DNA of 46,919 bases. Source: Paracoccaceae bacterium (GTDB taxonomy: Bacteria; Pseudomonadota; Alphaproteobacteria; Rhodobacterales; Rhodobacteraceae). Below, piece by piece: positions 32,459 through 42,062 of this stretch. The notes below the pieces were generated by a model. That model had not been told where the DNA came from. It saw only the letters and a program-made list of their open reading frames with translations, and did not search any database. The position numbers were made by a program, and so were the translations under genes. Location of the stretch: the NCBI GenBank assembly GCA_022824005.1, contig JAJEBG010000025.1, positions 1 to 46,919 on the forward strand, written 5' to 3'. Positions within the stretch are counted from its first letter, which is position 1. The number at the start of each line of letters is the position of its first letter.

Positions 32459-34219
32459 TCAGTTTTCTGCTGTAATCTCACGGTTATCAATAGGGGATTG
32501 TATCAATCCCACATCTTCAGGAAAGTGTCGCATGGTGAGACGAATGGCATTTGGGGCCGCCTGTCCGAGACCACAGATCGACGAATCTTCCATGACTTGA
32601 CAGAGATCCTCTAAAAGTTCCGCATCCCAAACCGATTCAGACATTAGTTTAACGGCCTTCTCACAACCGACCCGACAGGGCGTACATTGACCACAACTCT
32701 CGCTTTCAAAAAATCGTATCATATTGAGAGAGGCCGATTTGGCATTGTCGGCTTGCGACATCACCACAACCGCACCTGATCCAACGAAACTGCGATGGGG
32801 TTGCAACGTATCAAAATCAAGCGGCACATTGTTGAGCGAAGCGGGAAGCATTCCCGATGAGGGCCCACCAGGTTGATAGAATCGAAATTCATGTCCCTCT
32901 TTCATTCCGCCGGCGGCTTCAATGATGTCTAAAATTGTTGAGCCAACGGGCAGGACATACATACCTGGCTTGGCGACACGGCCCGAGACAGAATAGCTGC
33001 GTAAACCCGTCCGACCGTTATGTCTGTCCCGAGACAGGATTTCTGGACCTTCACGGCAAATTTTTGCCACCCAGTAAAGGGTCTCCATATTATGCACCAA
33101 GGTCGGACGATTGAACAAACCCACTTGAGCGACATAAGGGAGCCGATGCCTCGGGAGACCCCGCTTGCCTTCGATGCTCTCAATCATAGCGCTTTCTTCA
33201 CCGCAAATATAAGCCCCGGCGCCACGACGAAGATGGATATGTCCCGCTGGTACAATTTTGGCCTCTTCAAGAGCCTGAATTTCCTCGGTCAGAATTTGGT
33301 AGGAGGCGGGATATTCATCGCGCAAATATATATAAACAGATTCGGCCTTAACCGCCCATGAAGCGATGAGCATGTCTTCCAGAAAAGAATGCGGCTCGTG
33401 TTCAAGATAGTATCGGTCTTTGAATGTGCCCGGTTCGCCCTCGTCGGCATTAACCGCCATCAGTCGTGGCCCCTTTTCAGCGCGGACAGAAGACCATTTT
33501 CGTGCGGCGGGAAATCCCGCGCCACCGAAACCTTGCAATCCAGAGTCCGAAATCGTCTGTTGGACTTCATCAACGGTGCATTGGCCGGCTTGATAATGCC
33601 GCAATGACATGTAACCCCCATCGTCAAGATAGGATTGCAGATTGATATAGGGGGGAATGTCGACCGAAACTGACGATCTCTTTGTGAAGTCCAGAACTTT
33701 TTGAACATTCGCTTCATCAATATGTCGATGCCCAACTTCAAGGACGGGTGCCGTATCGCATCGTCCCATGCACGGCGCTGGAACAACCCTGATGGATGAT
33801 GGATCGACATGAGCTTTTAAATCTCGCAGCAAGTCCTCGGCCCCGGCAAGCTTGCACGAGAGCGAGTCACAAACTCGGACTGTGATGGCGGGTGGGGGCG
33901 TCTCGCCTTCACTGACGACATCAAAATGGGCATAAAAGGTGGCAACTTGATAGACTTCTGCCTGTGATAGCCGTATTTCCTTAGCAAGGGCCCGCAAATG
34001 TCCCGCCCCAAGATAACCATACTGGTCTTGTATGAGGTGAAGATACTCAATCAGTAAATCACGCTGCCGAGGTCGGTTTCCAAGTAAAGTGCGAACCTCC
34101 TGGAGAGCTTGGTCACAAACCTGCCGGCCCTTTGGCGTCTTTCGACCTTTGCCACGGCCAGATTTCCAAATGCCGGGTTGGGAGCCCGACTCGTTGAAAT
34201 GGCCGCCGTCACCCCGCAC
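32459..34219 (-). CDS. NuoE-NuoF fusion, NAD-dependent formate dehydrogenase beta-subunit type (orphan)
   Basis: The protein has 586 residues. The N-terminal thioredoxin-like NuoE module binds a [2Fe-2S] cluster through C117-x4-C122 and C150-x3-C154. The NuoF module has the FMN/NADH loop GFGGAGFPAARKW, NADEGEPGTFKDRYYLE, GAGAYICGEESAMIESIEGK, then SLBB, and a [4Fe-4S] motif SCGQCTPCRVGC near residue 509 with the fourth Cys in SSICGLGQ. This fused arrangement is known from beta subunits of NAD-dependent formate dehydrogenases such as Methylobacterium FDH1. No molybdopterin or tungsten alpha subunit is nearby; xseA precedes and ftsY follows. GTG 34219 lies 12 nt after the xseA stop. A diaphorase for another dehydrogenase or hydrogenase is possible. 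Confidence 0.8.
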   Translation of the reverse strand: MRGDGGHFNESGSQPGIWKSGRGKGRKTPKGRQVCDQALQEVRTLLGNRPRQRDLLIEYLHLIQDQYGYLGAGHLRALAKEIRLSQAEVYQVATFYAHFDVVSEGETPPPAITVRVCDSLSCKLAGAEDLLRDLKAHVDPSSIRVVPAPCMGRCDTAPVLEVGHRHIDEANVQKVLDFTKRSSVSVDIPPYINLQSYLDDGGYMSLRHYQAGQCTVDEVQQTISDSGLQGFGGAGFPAARKWSSVRAEKGPRLMAVNADEGEPGTFKDRYYLEHEPHSFLEDMLIASWAVKAESVYIYLRDEYPASYQILTEEIQALEEAKIVPAGHIHLRRGAGAYICGEESAMIESIEGKRGLPRHRLPYVAQVGLFNRPTLVHNMETLYWVAKICREGPEILSRDRHNGRTGLRSYSVSGRVAKPGMYVLPVGSTILDIIEAAGGMKEGHEFRFYQPGGPSSGMLPASLNNVPLDFDTLQPHRSFVGSGAVVVMSQADNAKSASLNMIRFFESESCGQCTPCRVGCEKAVKLMSESVWDAELLEDLCQVMEDSSICGLGQAAPNAIRLTMRHFPEDVGLIQSPIDNREITAEN

Positions 34220-34231
34220 GCTGATATCTCG

Positions 34232-35685
34232 TCAGTTCGGAAAATCCGAATGGCCGTCGGCCACCGGTTTCACATCAATGTGACCGTCCTGAAATTGAAT
34301 TTCCAGTCTCTCTGCCCCTCTAGCCTTATCTCGCGTGCTGATGACCGTCTCGCCTTTGTTGCGCACCACGGCATATCCACGACGTAAAACCGCCGTGTAA
34401 CTCAAGGAGTCAAGAAGCCGGCGAAGTTGCAAAATTTTCTGTTGACGCTCTCGCCAACTTGAATCATGGGCACGACTCAGATCCGCGTATAATGTTGTCA
34501 GCCGCTTTCGATTGGCCTCAATCAACCCCTGAATGAGGCGGTGATTCAATTTTGCCGCGGCAATTGAAACCTTCTTCTCTGATGTTTGAATGATTTGTGG
34601 CTGTTGGAGTCGATCAGCAATTTGTGCCAATTTAATTCGATGGCTTTGCGTCTGATGACGCATCGCTGAAGAGAGGCCTTGGGCAGTTTGATCAAAACGC
34701 TGAGAGGGCATGGCAAATATCGTCTCGCGGCGCGGCAATCCTCGAGACAAATCGTGCAGACGTTGACGACGTTGTTTAACTTTACCTATCAGATCAGACG
34801 TCATTCGACTGCCAAAGTTCGACAGTTTTATGGTCATTTCAGCGCGCGACGGCACGGCTTTTTCAGCGGCAACCGAGGGAGTCGGGGCCCGCAAATCAGA
34901 GGCAAAGTCAATGAGCGTCCAGTCGGTTTCATGTCCCACCGCTGAAATGAGCGGGATGTCACTCTCAAAGGCCGCCCGCACCACGATTTCCTCACTGAAA
35001 CCCGCCAAATCTTCAACTGATCCCCCACCTCTAGCGACAATGATGAGGTCAGGTCGGGGAATAGAAGGGTGATCATCCAAAAGGTTGAAACCACGGATCG
35101 CTTGTGCCACCTCCTGCGAACATTGCGGACCTTGAACCGCCGCTGGCCAAAGCAGCACATGGCGCGGGAAACGATCACGCAATACATGCTGAATATCACG
35201 AATCACTGCCCCACCGGGTGAAGTCACGACGCCAATCACCTCAGGTAAGATGGGGATGGGCTTCTTGTGTTTGTCGGCAAAAAGGCCTTCCGATTCCAAC
35301 TTCGCTTTAAGCCTTTCAAGCCTTGCAAGTAACTCGCCCTCACCGGCCGCTTCGATCTTGTCAATAATGAGTTGATAGGTTGATCGGCCTGAATAGGATG
35401 TGAGTTTACCCGTCGCGACATATTCCCGGCCTTCGATTGGCACGAAGGCCAAGGATTTGGCGCGGCTCCGCCAGATCACGGAATCCAGCTTATGCATCTC
35501 TTGGACAAGTTGAAAATAGATATGACCCGATTTTGGCGTTGAGATGCCCGATGCTTCACCTCGCACCTTCAGACAACTGAATTGCAACTCAATGGTCTTT
35601 CTAACACTTTGAGAGATTTCCGCGACGGTAAATTCGGGAATATTATTGCCGATGGGAGAGGGGGACTGTGTTTCAGTAAATGACA

Positions 35686-35686
<1 letters not shown>
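34232..35686 (-). CDS. xseA: Exodeoxyribonuclease VII large subunit
   Basis: XseA is the catalytic large subunit of exonuclease VII, which degrades single-stranded DNA from both ends. The 484-residue protein starts with an OB-fold nucleic-acid-binding domain (FTVAEISQSVRKTIE, VRGEASGIS, GHIYFQLV). The catalytic core follows with IGVVTSPGGAVIRDIQHVL, DLIIVARGGGSVEDL and LISAVGHETDWTLIDFASD, plus a long coiled-coil C-terminal part. The start GTG 35686 overlaps the TAG stop of the ferredoxin gene by one base (TAGTG). The small subunit gene xseB is not in the window. Confidence 0.95.
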
Positions 35687-36057
<371 letters not shown>

Positions 36058-36196
36058 TCATTTACAACTGCCAATTGGCAACCAAAATTGTCAATAGAGA
36101 GTTTGATCGGGTTTTCCAATTATTCCTTGACGTTTTTACATCTTTTAAGGAAGAACGAGGCTTGCCAAATCACTTTTAATATTCTATCTTCGTTCC

Positions 36197-36553
36197 ATGA
36201 ACAGAGTGCGTTCACATGTTGTAAGACCGTCTCCCCCATCCTGTATACGGGCGTTTGAACTCTGCGAGACATCGAGTCACACAAAAGTCTCGGTCGGGGG
36301 ACTGGTGATTGTGCGACAAAAGCCTATGACGGCGAAAGGGACAATCTTTCTAACCTTGGAGGATGAGACCGGTTTTGCCAACATTATCGTGTGGAAAAAC
36401 ACTTTTGAAAAATATCGTCAAGAGGTGACATCTGCACGGTTGCTGCGCGTGACCGGTACGGTTCAAAATGAACAAAACGTCGTTCATGTCATCGCCAACA
36501 AAATTGAAGATTTATCGCATTGGCTTGACACACTTGCTCTCGGTGAGGCCTGA
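36197..36553 (+). pseudogene. Remnant of error-prone DNA polymerase DnaE2 (C-terminal OB fold only)
   Basis: Residues from about 31 onward read VSVGGLVIVRQKPMTAKG, then TIFLTLEDETGFANIIVW, then VVHVIANKIEDLSHWL. This is the C-terminal OB-fold end of DnaE2, the SOS-induced translesion polymerase that works with ImuA and ImuB. A complete DnaE2 has more than 1000 residues; only the last 85-90 are recognisable here, and the first 30 residues look unrelated. Frames upstream (36010-36196) show no further DnaE2 sequence, and imuA/imuB are absent. A pseudogene left by deletion is the simplest view. A free-standing OB-fold protein cannot be excluded, as the frame is intact. Confidence 0.7.
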
Positions 36554-36599
36554 CTAAGCCATCTCTCACCAAGACCCAACACGTTATTTCAGCGAACGA

Positions 36600-36630
36600 G
36601 ATGCACTCGCCTTCTCGAGGCAAGTGCATC
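36600..36630. terminator. Strong hairpin between convergent DnaE2 remnant and degP-like gene
   Basis: GATGCACT (36600-36607) pairs with AGTGCATC (36623-36630). After one mismatch GCC pairs with GGC, and the loop is about 7 nt. It lies between convergent genes but has no T-run on either strand. It may be a bidirectional terminator of weak type or a repeated palindromic element. Confidence 0.4.
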
Positions 36631-36668
36631 CATCAAATGATTCGACAACGACGTTGCGATTTCAGCCT

Positions 36669-38147
36669 TCAGGCATCGCCAAGGGGTAGAGGAACATAGA
36701 GTCGCTGGCCTCGCCGCTGGACAAACAAAAGAAGTGATTTTTTCCCCTCTCCCTCGGCCATCTCCACCGCATCAGACATATCCTCAAGCGTCATAACTGG
36801 CTGGAAGTTGACCTGCAGAATGATGTCACCGGTCCGAATACCCTTCTTTGACGCTTCTGAGTTTTCGTCGACTCCGAGTACCGCCAAACCCGATTCATCC
36901 TCTTCAAGTTCCAATGATTGCCGCATCTGGTCGTTCAACTCACCGAGTTCAAGACCCAAAGCATTGCCTTCTTTCGGCTCTGGGACGGAACGTGAAGCCG
37001 GATAAATTTCCTGACCTTCCGCTTCCTCGCGACTGCCTAAAATAACGGAGATGGTCCGTTCTTCGCCGCGACGGAAAATCAAGAGATCAACTTCCGCACC
37101 GACCCCCGCGGCGGCAACCTGTCGCAACATGTCACGACTATCCGTTATGGCTCTTCCATCAAATTCGACGATGGCATCCCCTTCTTCAACGCCCGCATCA
37201 GCCGCCGGGCCATCAAGGAGGTCAAGAACCAAAATGCCTGATTTTGCCTCGATACCTATTGCCTCAGCAATCTCTTCAGTGATCGGCTGCATGCTGATGC
37301 CCAGCCAACCTCGGCGAGTGGTGCCGTACTCTATGAGTTGGTCGACGACATCTTCAACCACCACAGAAGCCATCGCAAAACCAATCCCAGTCGAACCTCC
37401 ATTTGCCCGTCGGTCATTCAAATACAATGTATTCACGCCGACCACTTCACCCGACATGTTGAGAAGCGGCCCGCCAGAGTTCCCCGAATTGATGGCCGCG
37501 TCCGTTTGAATGAAATCATCATATCCACCTGTCAATGTCCGATTACGACCCGAGACGATGCCGGCGGAAACCGAGAAATCAAGCCCCATTGGATTGCCAA
37601 TGGCCAAGACATGATCGCCCACACGTATGCTATCACTATCGCCGAACGGTAACGCTGGCAGCTTGCGCCCGCCCGCGTCAATTTTAAGCACCGCGATATC
37701 AGTTTTTGGATCAACGCCGACGACTTCCGCCTCAAAACTCTGACTGTCATTCAATTCGACAATAATATTGACCCCGTTCTTGACGACATGGGCATTGGTC
37801 ACGATGAAACCATCCTCGCTAATAAAGAAGCCAGAGCCAACCGCCTGCACGAGAGGAGGGCGGCGCTGCCCTTCTTCTTGCCCCCGTTCTCTCGGCATAT
37901 ATTGCTCGAAAAATTCACGAAATTCACGAGGAATATTTTGGAATTGACCGCCGCTGCTACTCTCGGCCTGAACGGTGATACTGACCACTGAAGGAATCAA
38001 ATTTTCGACAATGTCGCCATATCCATCATGATGGGCAACCGTGGCAGCACTCGATAAAAAGAACGTTGAGAGCACCATCACTGAGATCTGACAGAGAGAG
38101 CGGGCACGATGAGAGATGGTTGAATGTTTGATCTGATTTAACATCAT
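36669..38147 (-). CDS. Periplasmic serine protease, DegP/HtrA family (Do-like)
   Basis: This 492-residue HtrA protease handles misfolded envelope proteins. The N-terminal signal segment (SVMVLSTFFLSSAATVAHH) predicts export to the periplasm. The trypsin-like domain has the triad H120 (TNAHVV), D150 (KTDIAVL) and S224 (GNSGGPLL), followed by two PDZ domains (GWLGISMQPIT onward, and AVLGVDENSEASKKGIRTGD). The start ATG 38147 has GGAGG 6 nt upstream; the longer frame from 38282 is rejected. It follows hflK-hflC-DUF2065 in the same direction, a conserved membrane-protein quality-control set. Which of DegP, DegQ or MucD it equals cannot be told from sequence alone. Confidence 0.92.
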   Translation of the reverse strand: MMLNQIKHSTISHRARSLCQISVMVLSTFFLSSAATVAHHDGYGDIVENLIPSVVSITVQAESSSGGQFQNIPREFREFFEQYMPRERGQEEGQRRPPLVQAVGSGFFISEDGFIVTNAHVVKNGVNIIVELNDSQSFEAEVVGVDPKTDIAVLKIDAGGRKLPALPFGDSDSIRVGDHVLAIGNPMGLDFSVSAGIVSGRNRTLTGGYDDFIQTDAAINSGNSGGPLLNMSGEVVGVNTLYLNDRRANGGSTGIGFAMASVVVEDVVDQLIEYGTTRRGWLGISMQPITEEIAEAIGIEAKSGILVLDLLDGPAADAGVEEGDAIVEFDGRAITDSRDMLRQVAAAGVGAEVDLLIFRRGEERTISVILGSREEAEGQEIYPASRSVPEPKEGNALGLELGELNDQMRQSLELEEDESGLAVLGVDENSEASKKGIRTGDIILQVNFQPVMTLEDMSDAVEMAEGEGKKSLLLFVQRRGQRLYVPLPLGDA

Positions 38148-38392
38148 TGATATCCTCCGTATAAGGTAAAGAGCCACGTCGACGTGATCACCGCAAAACC
38201 AAATGCGGCCTTTAGCCAATTTAATTTCCAATGTGGTTCGACACACGACAAGACTCCATGATGGACAGAAACGCGGGAGCACTTCTCACCCATTTTATGT
38301 GTGGTTTCTTTGTCAATTTTCAATGCCATTTGGCATCTCAAGTCACAAACTCTTTCCGTCAACGAGAGAGACGCGGTCTTTACCAGACTCAT
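38144..38392 (-). CDS. Possible small membrane-anchored protein coupled to the degP-like gene
   Basis: An 82-residue frame (ATG 38392, or ATG 38329 for a 60-residue form) ends with TGA overlapping the protease ATG as ATGA. The C-terminal part is hydrophobic (LKAAFGFAVITSTWLFTLYGG) and could be one transmembrane helix; the N-terminal part is polar with several Cys and His. The overlap and the helix favour a real gene. The lack of a ribosome-binding site and of any known family argue against it. It may simply be the protease leader region. Confidence 0.3.
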   Translation of the reverse strand: MSLVKTASLSLTERVCDLRCQMALKIDKETTHKMGEKCSRVSVHHGVLSCVEPHWKLNWLKAAFGFAVITSTWLFTLYGGYQ

Positions 38393-38436
38393 GGGCACAT
38401 AGGGAACTCAAGGTCGACGTCGCGAATTGAGAAGAG

Positions 38437-38634
38437 TTAGAGCAAAAAATTCCTTGCCAGCCAGACAACGCCGACGCCAATCGCCACTGTCACAAGGCCA
38501 ATCAAACGTCTTGTATCGACAGGCATCGCGGCAATCACCCTTAAAACGCTTTCCCATCGCTTGGGAGCGACAACTAGAAACAGTCCTTCAAGGACAAAAA
38601 CAAGCCCTAATGCTAAGACAATTTCTGAAATCAC
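38437..38634 (-). CDS. DUF2065 family small membrane protein
   Basis: This 65-residue protein has two hydrophobic helices (ISEIVLALGLVFVLEGLFLVV to position 22, and LIGLVTVAIGVGVVWLARN) joined by APKRWESVLRVIAAMP. That layout is typical of DUF2065. It is found next to hflC in many proteobacteria, and here its ATG overlaps the hflC stop as ATGA. A role with the HflKC complex is inferred from this linkage only. Confidence 0.85.
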   Translation of the reverse strand: MISEIVLALGLVFVLEGLFLVVAPKRWESVLRVIAAMPVDTRRLIGLVTVAIGVGVVWLARNFLL

Positions 38635-39500
38635 TCCGATTCAGCCGATTTCAAATAATCAAAGAAGTCCCCTTCGGGTGTAATGACCAACGATGTATTG
38701 CCCGAGTTGAATGCTTCCTCGTAGGCGCGCATAGAACGATAGAATTCAAAGAATTCGGGGTCTTCACCAAAGGCGCTAGCAAAGATGGCATTTTGCTGCG
38801 CATCGGCTTCGCCACGCGTGATTTCCGCTTCCTTTTGAGCTTCAGAAACGATTTCCACTTGCGTTCTATCGGCCAGTGCTCGGATTTTTTGAGCCGCTTC
38901 TTCACCACGAGCAATCTCGTCAGCGGCTTCGCGCTCTCTCTCGGCGCGCATTCGAGCAAACGTCGCTTCAAGGTTTTGGGTCGGCAGATCTGTTCGCTTT
39001 AACCGCACATCAATGATGGAAACGCCGAGATTTTCAGCCTCTATTTTGGCGGTGTCACGTATCTGTTCCATGAGAGCCGCACGATCAGATGAAAGAATAG
39101 TGTTGGAAGCCACGGAACCCAAGACTTCACGCGTCGCGGCGTTCAAAATTCGTTCAAGACGGCTCTCAGCGGATCTGACTCCCCCAACGCCCACGGCTTC
39201 CCTGAATTGCACGACATTCTCGATCCGATACCGCGCAAAGGCATCCACCACAAGACGACGGTCATCAAGCGGTGTCACTTCAAGCGACTGGGTTTCAAGT
39301 GACAGAATGCGATCATCATATCTGACCACTTCCTGAATCAAAGGAATCTTGAAAGCCAAGCCTGGATCTTCCTTCACTGACCTGACCTGTCCGAACTGCA
39401 AGACCAGAGCTTTTTCCCGCTCGTCGACAATGAAAATTGAACTGAGGGCCGCGACGACAACCAGGACTACGGCCCCGATGATGATAGCTTGACGGTTCAT
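38631..39500 (-). CDS. hflC: HflC, SPFH-domain membrane protein
   Basis: HflC with HflK forms a large membrane cage that surrounds and modulates the FtsH protease. The 289-residue protein has one N-terminal transmembrane anchor (IIIGAVVLVVVAALSSIFIV), then the SPFH/band-7 domain (VDEREKALVLQFGQV, VVDAFARYRIENVVQF), a long Glu/Arg/Ala coiled coil (AEREREAADEIARGEEAAQ), and FYRSMRAYEEAF, a typical HflC ending. ATG 39500 starts 2 nt after the hflK stop, and its end overlaps the DUF2065 start. Coexpression with hflK and the degP-like gene is likely. Confidence 0.95.
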   Translation of the reverse strand: MNRQAIIIGAVVLVVVAALSSIFIVDEREKALVLQFGQVRSVKEDPGLAFKIPLIQEVVRYDDRILSLETQSLEVTPLDDRRLVVDAFARYRIENVVQFREAVGVGGVRSAESRLERILNAATREVLGSVASNTILSSDRAALMEQIRDTAKIEAENLGVSIIDVRLKRTDLPTQNLEATFARMRAEREREAADEIARGEEAAQKIRALADRTQVEIVSEAQKEAEITRGEADAQQNAIFASAFGEDPEFFEFYRSMRAYEEAFNSGNTSLVITPEGDFFDYLKSAESE

Positions 39501-39502
39501 GA

Positions 39503-40648
39503 CTATTGACTCCCCTCGCTCGAAGCGTTGCGGCGCAATTCATTCAGCGGCAAGTAGGGAACCACGCCCCCCGCGCCACCTGACCCTTCTTGATCAATAA
39601 TCACTTTATCGACCGACGCCATAATTCGTTCCATTGTTTCAATATACAATCGCTTCCGCGTCACATCCTTGGCTTTTTGATATTCATCAAGCACCGCCAA
39701 AAAGCGGCTCGCTTCGCCCTCGGCCACATTCACGACTTGCGCTCGGTAGCCCTCGGCCTCTTCTTTCAGTTGCGCCGCTTCGCCTCGTGCACTTGCAAGC
39801 ACCCGATTGGCATAGGCATCCGCCTGCTTTTCCAAACGGTCGCGCTCCTGCTCGGCCGCTTGAACTTCTCGAAAACTATCAATGACCTCCCGCGGCGGGT
39901 CCGCTTTGTCAAAGTTCACCCGCACCACATTCATGCCTGACGCATAATTATCAAGCGTCGATTGGATCAATTCCTGCAAATTGGTCGCCACAATCCCGCG
40001 ATCGCGGTTTAGAATCGGTGCCAAATTGGATTGCGCCATAATCTCACGCATCGCTGATTCAGAAACAGCGCGAATGGTCTCCGTGGGATCAGCTAAATTA
40101 AACAAGAACTGAGCTGGATCATTGATATTCCACACCACTTGGAAGTCCACATCAATAATGTTTTCGTCCCCGGTCAACATCAAACCATCGTCAATACGTC
40201 GGCGATTCAACCCCTGCTGGAAACCGCTGTTGGAAAACTCGTCGCTCTCGAAATTCCCTCCAACACCGATATCCTCTGTTCGCTCACGAGTCACCGAGAT
40301 AATCTCCCGTGTCACCACGGGCCATGGTGCCAAGTTGAGGCCCGGTTGACCCGTCTTGTAATAGGAGCCCAAGAACAACTCAACCGCACGCTCTTCAGGC
40401 TTGACGGTATAAAACGACGCATAGGCCCAAGCACCAATGATAACGAGAATACCAAGAAGTATCTGCATCCGACTGAACTTTGGACCGGATTTTTTGGGCG
40501 GTCGGCTTTGTCCATTGCCTTTACCACCGAGGATTGAGCGCATTGACTGACTGCCGCGGCTTATGATTTCCTCAAGATCGGGATAATTGGGTTCGGGACG
40601 TCGGCCGTCGCCGCCTCCACCCCAAGGTCCATTGTTGTTTGCTGCCAT
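39503..40648 (-). CDS. hflK: HflK, SPFH-domain membrane protein
   Basis: HflK is the partner of HflC in the FtsH-regulating complex. The protein is 381 residues with a Gly/Asn-rich cytoplasmic N-terminus (NNNGPWGGGGDGRRPEP), a transmembrane helix at about residues 63-80 (ILLGILVIIGAWAYASFY), the SPFH domain (VKPEERAVELFLGSYYKTG) and a C-terminal coiled coil. ATG 40648 gives the normal HflK N-terminus; AAAGGAG lies 12 nt upstream, which is a long spacing. The longer frame from 40756 would overlap gor and is rejected. It starts the hflK-hflC-DUF2065-degP run. Confidence 0.95.
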   Translation of the reverse strand: MAANNNGPWGGGGDGRRPEPNYPDLEEIISRGSQSMRSILGGKGNGQSRPPKKSGPKFSRMQILLGILVIIGAWAYASFYTVKPEERAVELFLGSYYKTGQPGLNLAPWPVVTREIISVTRERTEDIGVGGNFESDEFSNSGFQQGLNRRRIDDGLMLTGDENIIDVDFQVVWNINDPAQFLFNLADPTETIRAVSESAMREIMAQSNLAPILNRDRGIVATNLQELIQSTLDNYASGMNVVRVNFDKADPPREVIDSFREVQAAEQERDRLEKQADAYANRVLASARGEAAQLKEEAEGYRAQVVNVAEGEASRFLAVLDEYQKAKDVTRKRLYIETMERIMASVDKVIIDQEGSGGAGGVVPYLPLNELRRNASSEGSQ

Positions 40649-40730
40649 GAGAGGGAAGAGCTCCTTTAGAGTATGACAATTATATATCAGGGCATCGTGA
40701 GAATATTCAAGTCTCTTTGCCCGAGCTTTG

Positions 40731-42062
40731 TCATAAGGTGACAAGTTCTTCCGCAAGCGTCGGATGAACCGCTACGGTGTGATCAAAATCTTCTTTGGTG
40801 GCCTTCATCTTGATGGCAATACCCGCCAGTTGAATGAGTTCAGCCGCATGCGGCGACACAATATGCACGCCTAGCACTCGCCCATTGTCGCCATCCTCAA
40901 CGATCTTCATCAAAACGTTTTCATCGCGCCCGGCGATCGCACCTGATAGCGGACGGAATCGAGTCACATGAATTTTCGGCTGTCCCACTTGCTCCGCTTC
41001 TGATTGCGTTAATCCAACGGTGCCAACTTCTGGCCGTGTAAACACCGCGGTGGCAACATTATTATGGTCCGCTTTGATGGGATTGGCCGCGAAAATGGTT
41101 TGAACAAACGCCGCCCCTTCACGAATCGCCATGGGCGTCAGATTTACTCGGTCGGTCACATCGCCAACGGCAAAAATCGAAGGGACTGAGCTTTGCGAAA
41201 AATCATCGACAAGAATTTCACCCTGCTTTCCCAAAGCCACTCCAACAGCCTCAAGGCCAAGGCCCGCCGTTCGAGGCCGCCGACCGGTGGCGTATAGCAC
41301 CATATCATAATGTCCGACCGGCCCGCTCTTGTCAGTGACCATTAATGCCGATTCCTTTTTCTCAATCTTGGCCACATCACATTGTAAACGAATATTGATA
41401 CCACGATTTCGCATGCCGGCACAGACATGTGTCTGAATATCGTTATCGAATCCCCGCAAAATCATCTCGCCGCGATAAAATTGCGTGACCTCTGATCCCA
41501 ATCCATTCAGAATGGTCGCGAACTCGCAAGCAATATACCCGCCACCGACAATGGCCACATTTTTGGGAAGCGTATCAAGCAAGAAGATGTCGTCTGAACA
41601 GACGGCGTATTCTATGCCCTCAATATCAGGCAAGAACGGAGCGCCTCCTGTCGCGATGAGGATATATTTTGCCGAGTGCGACTGACCATCAGCAAGACGA
41701 ACCGTGTGAGAATCGGCCATCTCAGCACGTTGATCAAAGAGGCAAACCCCGGCCTTTTCAAGGTTCGCTCGGTAGAGTTTTTCGAGGCGTAAAATTTCTC
41801 TGTCTTTGGCCTGTCTGAAGGTTTTCCAATCAAAATTGATCCCGTTGGCCGACCAACCGAACCCCACGGAGTCTTCAAACGCATCACCAAAATCGGCCGC
41901 GTTGACCATAAGTTTTTTGGGAACACATCCTCTGATCACACAGGTGCCGCCCATTCTTGACTGTTCGGCCAAACCGACGCGCGCCCCGCTTTCCGAGGCC
42001 ATTCTCGCGGCCCGGACACCGCCCGACCCCCCGCCTATCACAAAGAGGTCAAAGTCAAACAT
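40731..42062 (-). CDS. gor: Glutathione-disulfide reductase
   Basis: Gor reduces glutathione disulfide with NADPH. The 443-residue flavoprotein has the FAD motif FVIGGGSGGVRAAR at residues 7-20, the redox-active disulfide C41-C46 in GGTCVIRGCVPKK, the NADPH motif VAIVGGGYIACEFA, FAVGDVTDRVNLTP, and the C-terminal catalytic dyad in VAVHPTLAEE. The CVIRGCVPKK form is typical of glutathione reductases rather than lipoamide dehydrogenases. ATG 42062 overlaps the rpiA stop by 8 nt and has AAAAGG about 10 nt upstream. The rpiA-gor pairing recurs in alphaproteobacteria and links NADPH supply with its use. Confidence 0.93.
   Translation of the reverse strand: MFDFDLFVIGGGSGGVRAARMASESGARVGLAEQSRMGGTCVIRGCVPKKLMVNAADFGDAFEDSVGFGWSANGINFDWKTFRQAKDREILRLEKLYRANLEKAGVCLFDQRAEMADSHTVRLADGQSHSAKYILIATGGAPFLPDIEGIEYAVCSDDIFLLDTLPKNVAIVGGGYIACEFATILNGLGSEVTQFYRGEMILRGFDNDIQTHVCAGMRNRGINIRLQCDVAKIEKKESALMVTDKSGPVGHYDMVLYATGRRPRTAGLGLEAVGVALGKQGEILVDDFSQSSVPSIFAVGDVTDRVNLTPMAIREGAAFVQTIFAANPIKADHNNVATAVFTRPEVGTVGLTQSEAEQVGQPKIHVTRFRPLSGAIAGRDENVLMKIVEDGDNGRVLGVHIVSPHAAELIQLAGIAIKMKATKEDFDHTVAVHPTLAEELVTL

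Noticed and set aside
38370-38420. A sigma-32-like CTTGAG/CCCATG pair before the degP-like gene
   Set aside because: The spacer is about 10 nt, shorter than expected, and the match is partial, so I did not list it as a promoter.
38427-39002. A 191-codon plus-strand ORF opposite hflC and DUF2065
   Set aside because: It is antisense to well-identified genes, with the Arg/Ser/Leu/Phe-rich composition of a shadow frame and no family features.
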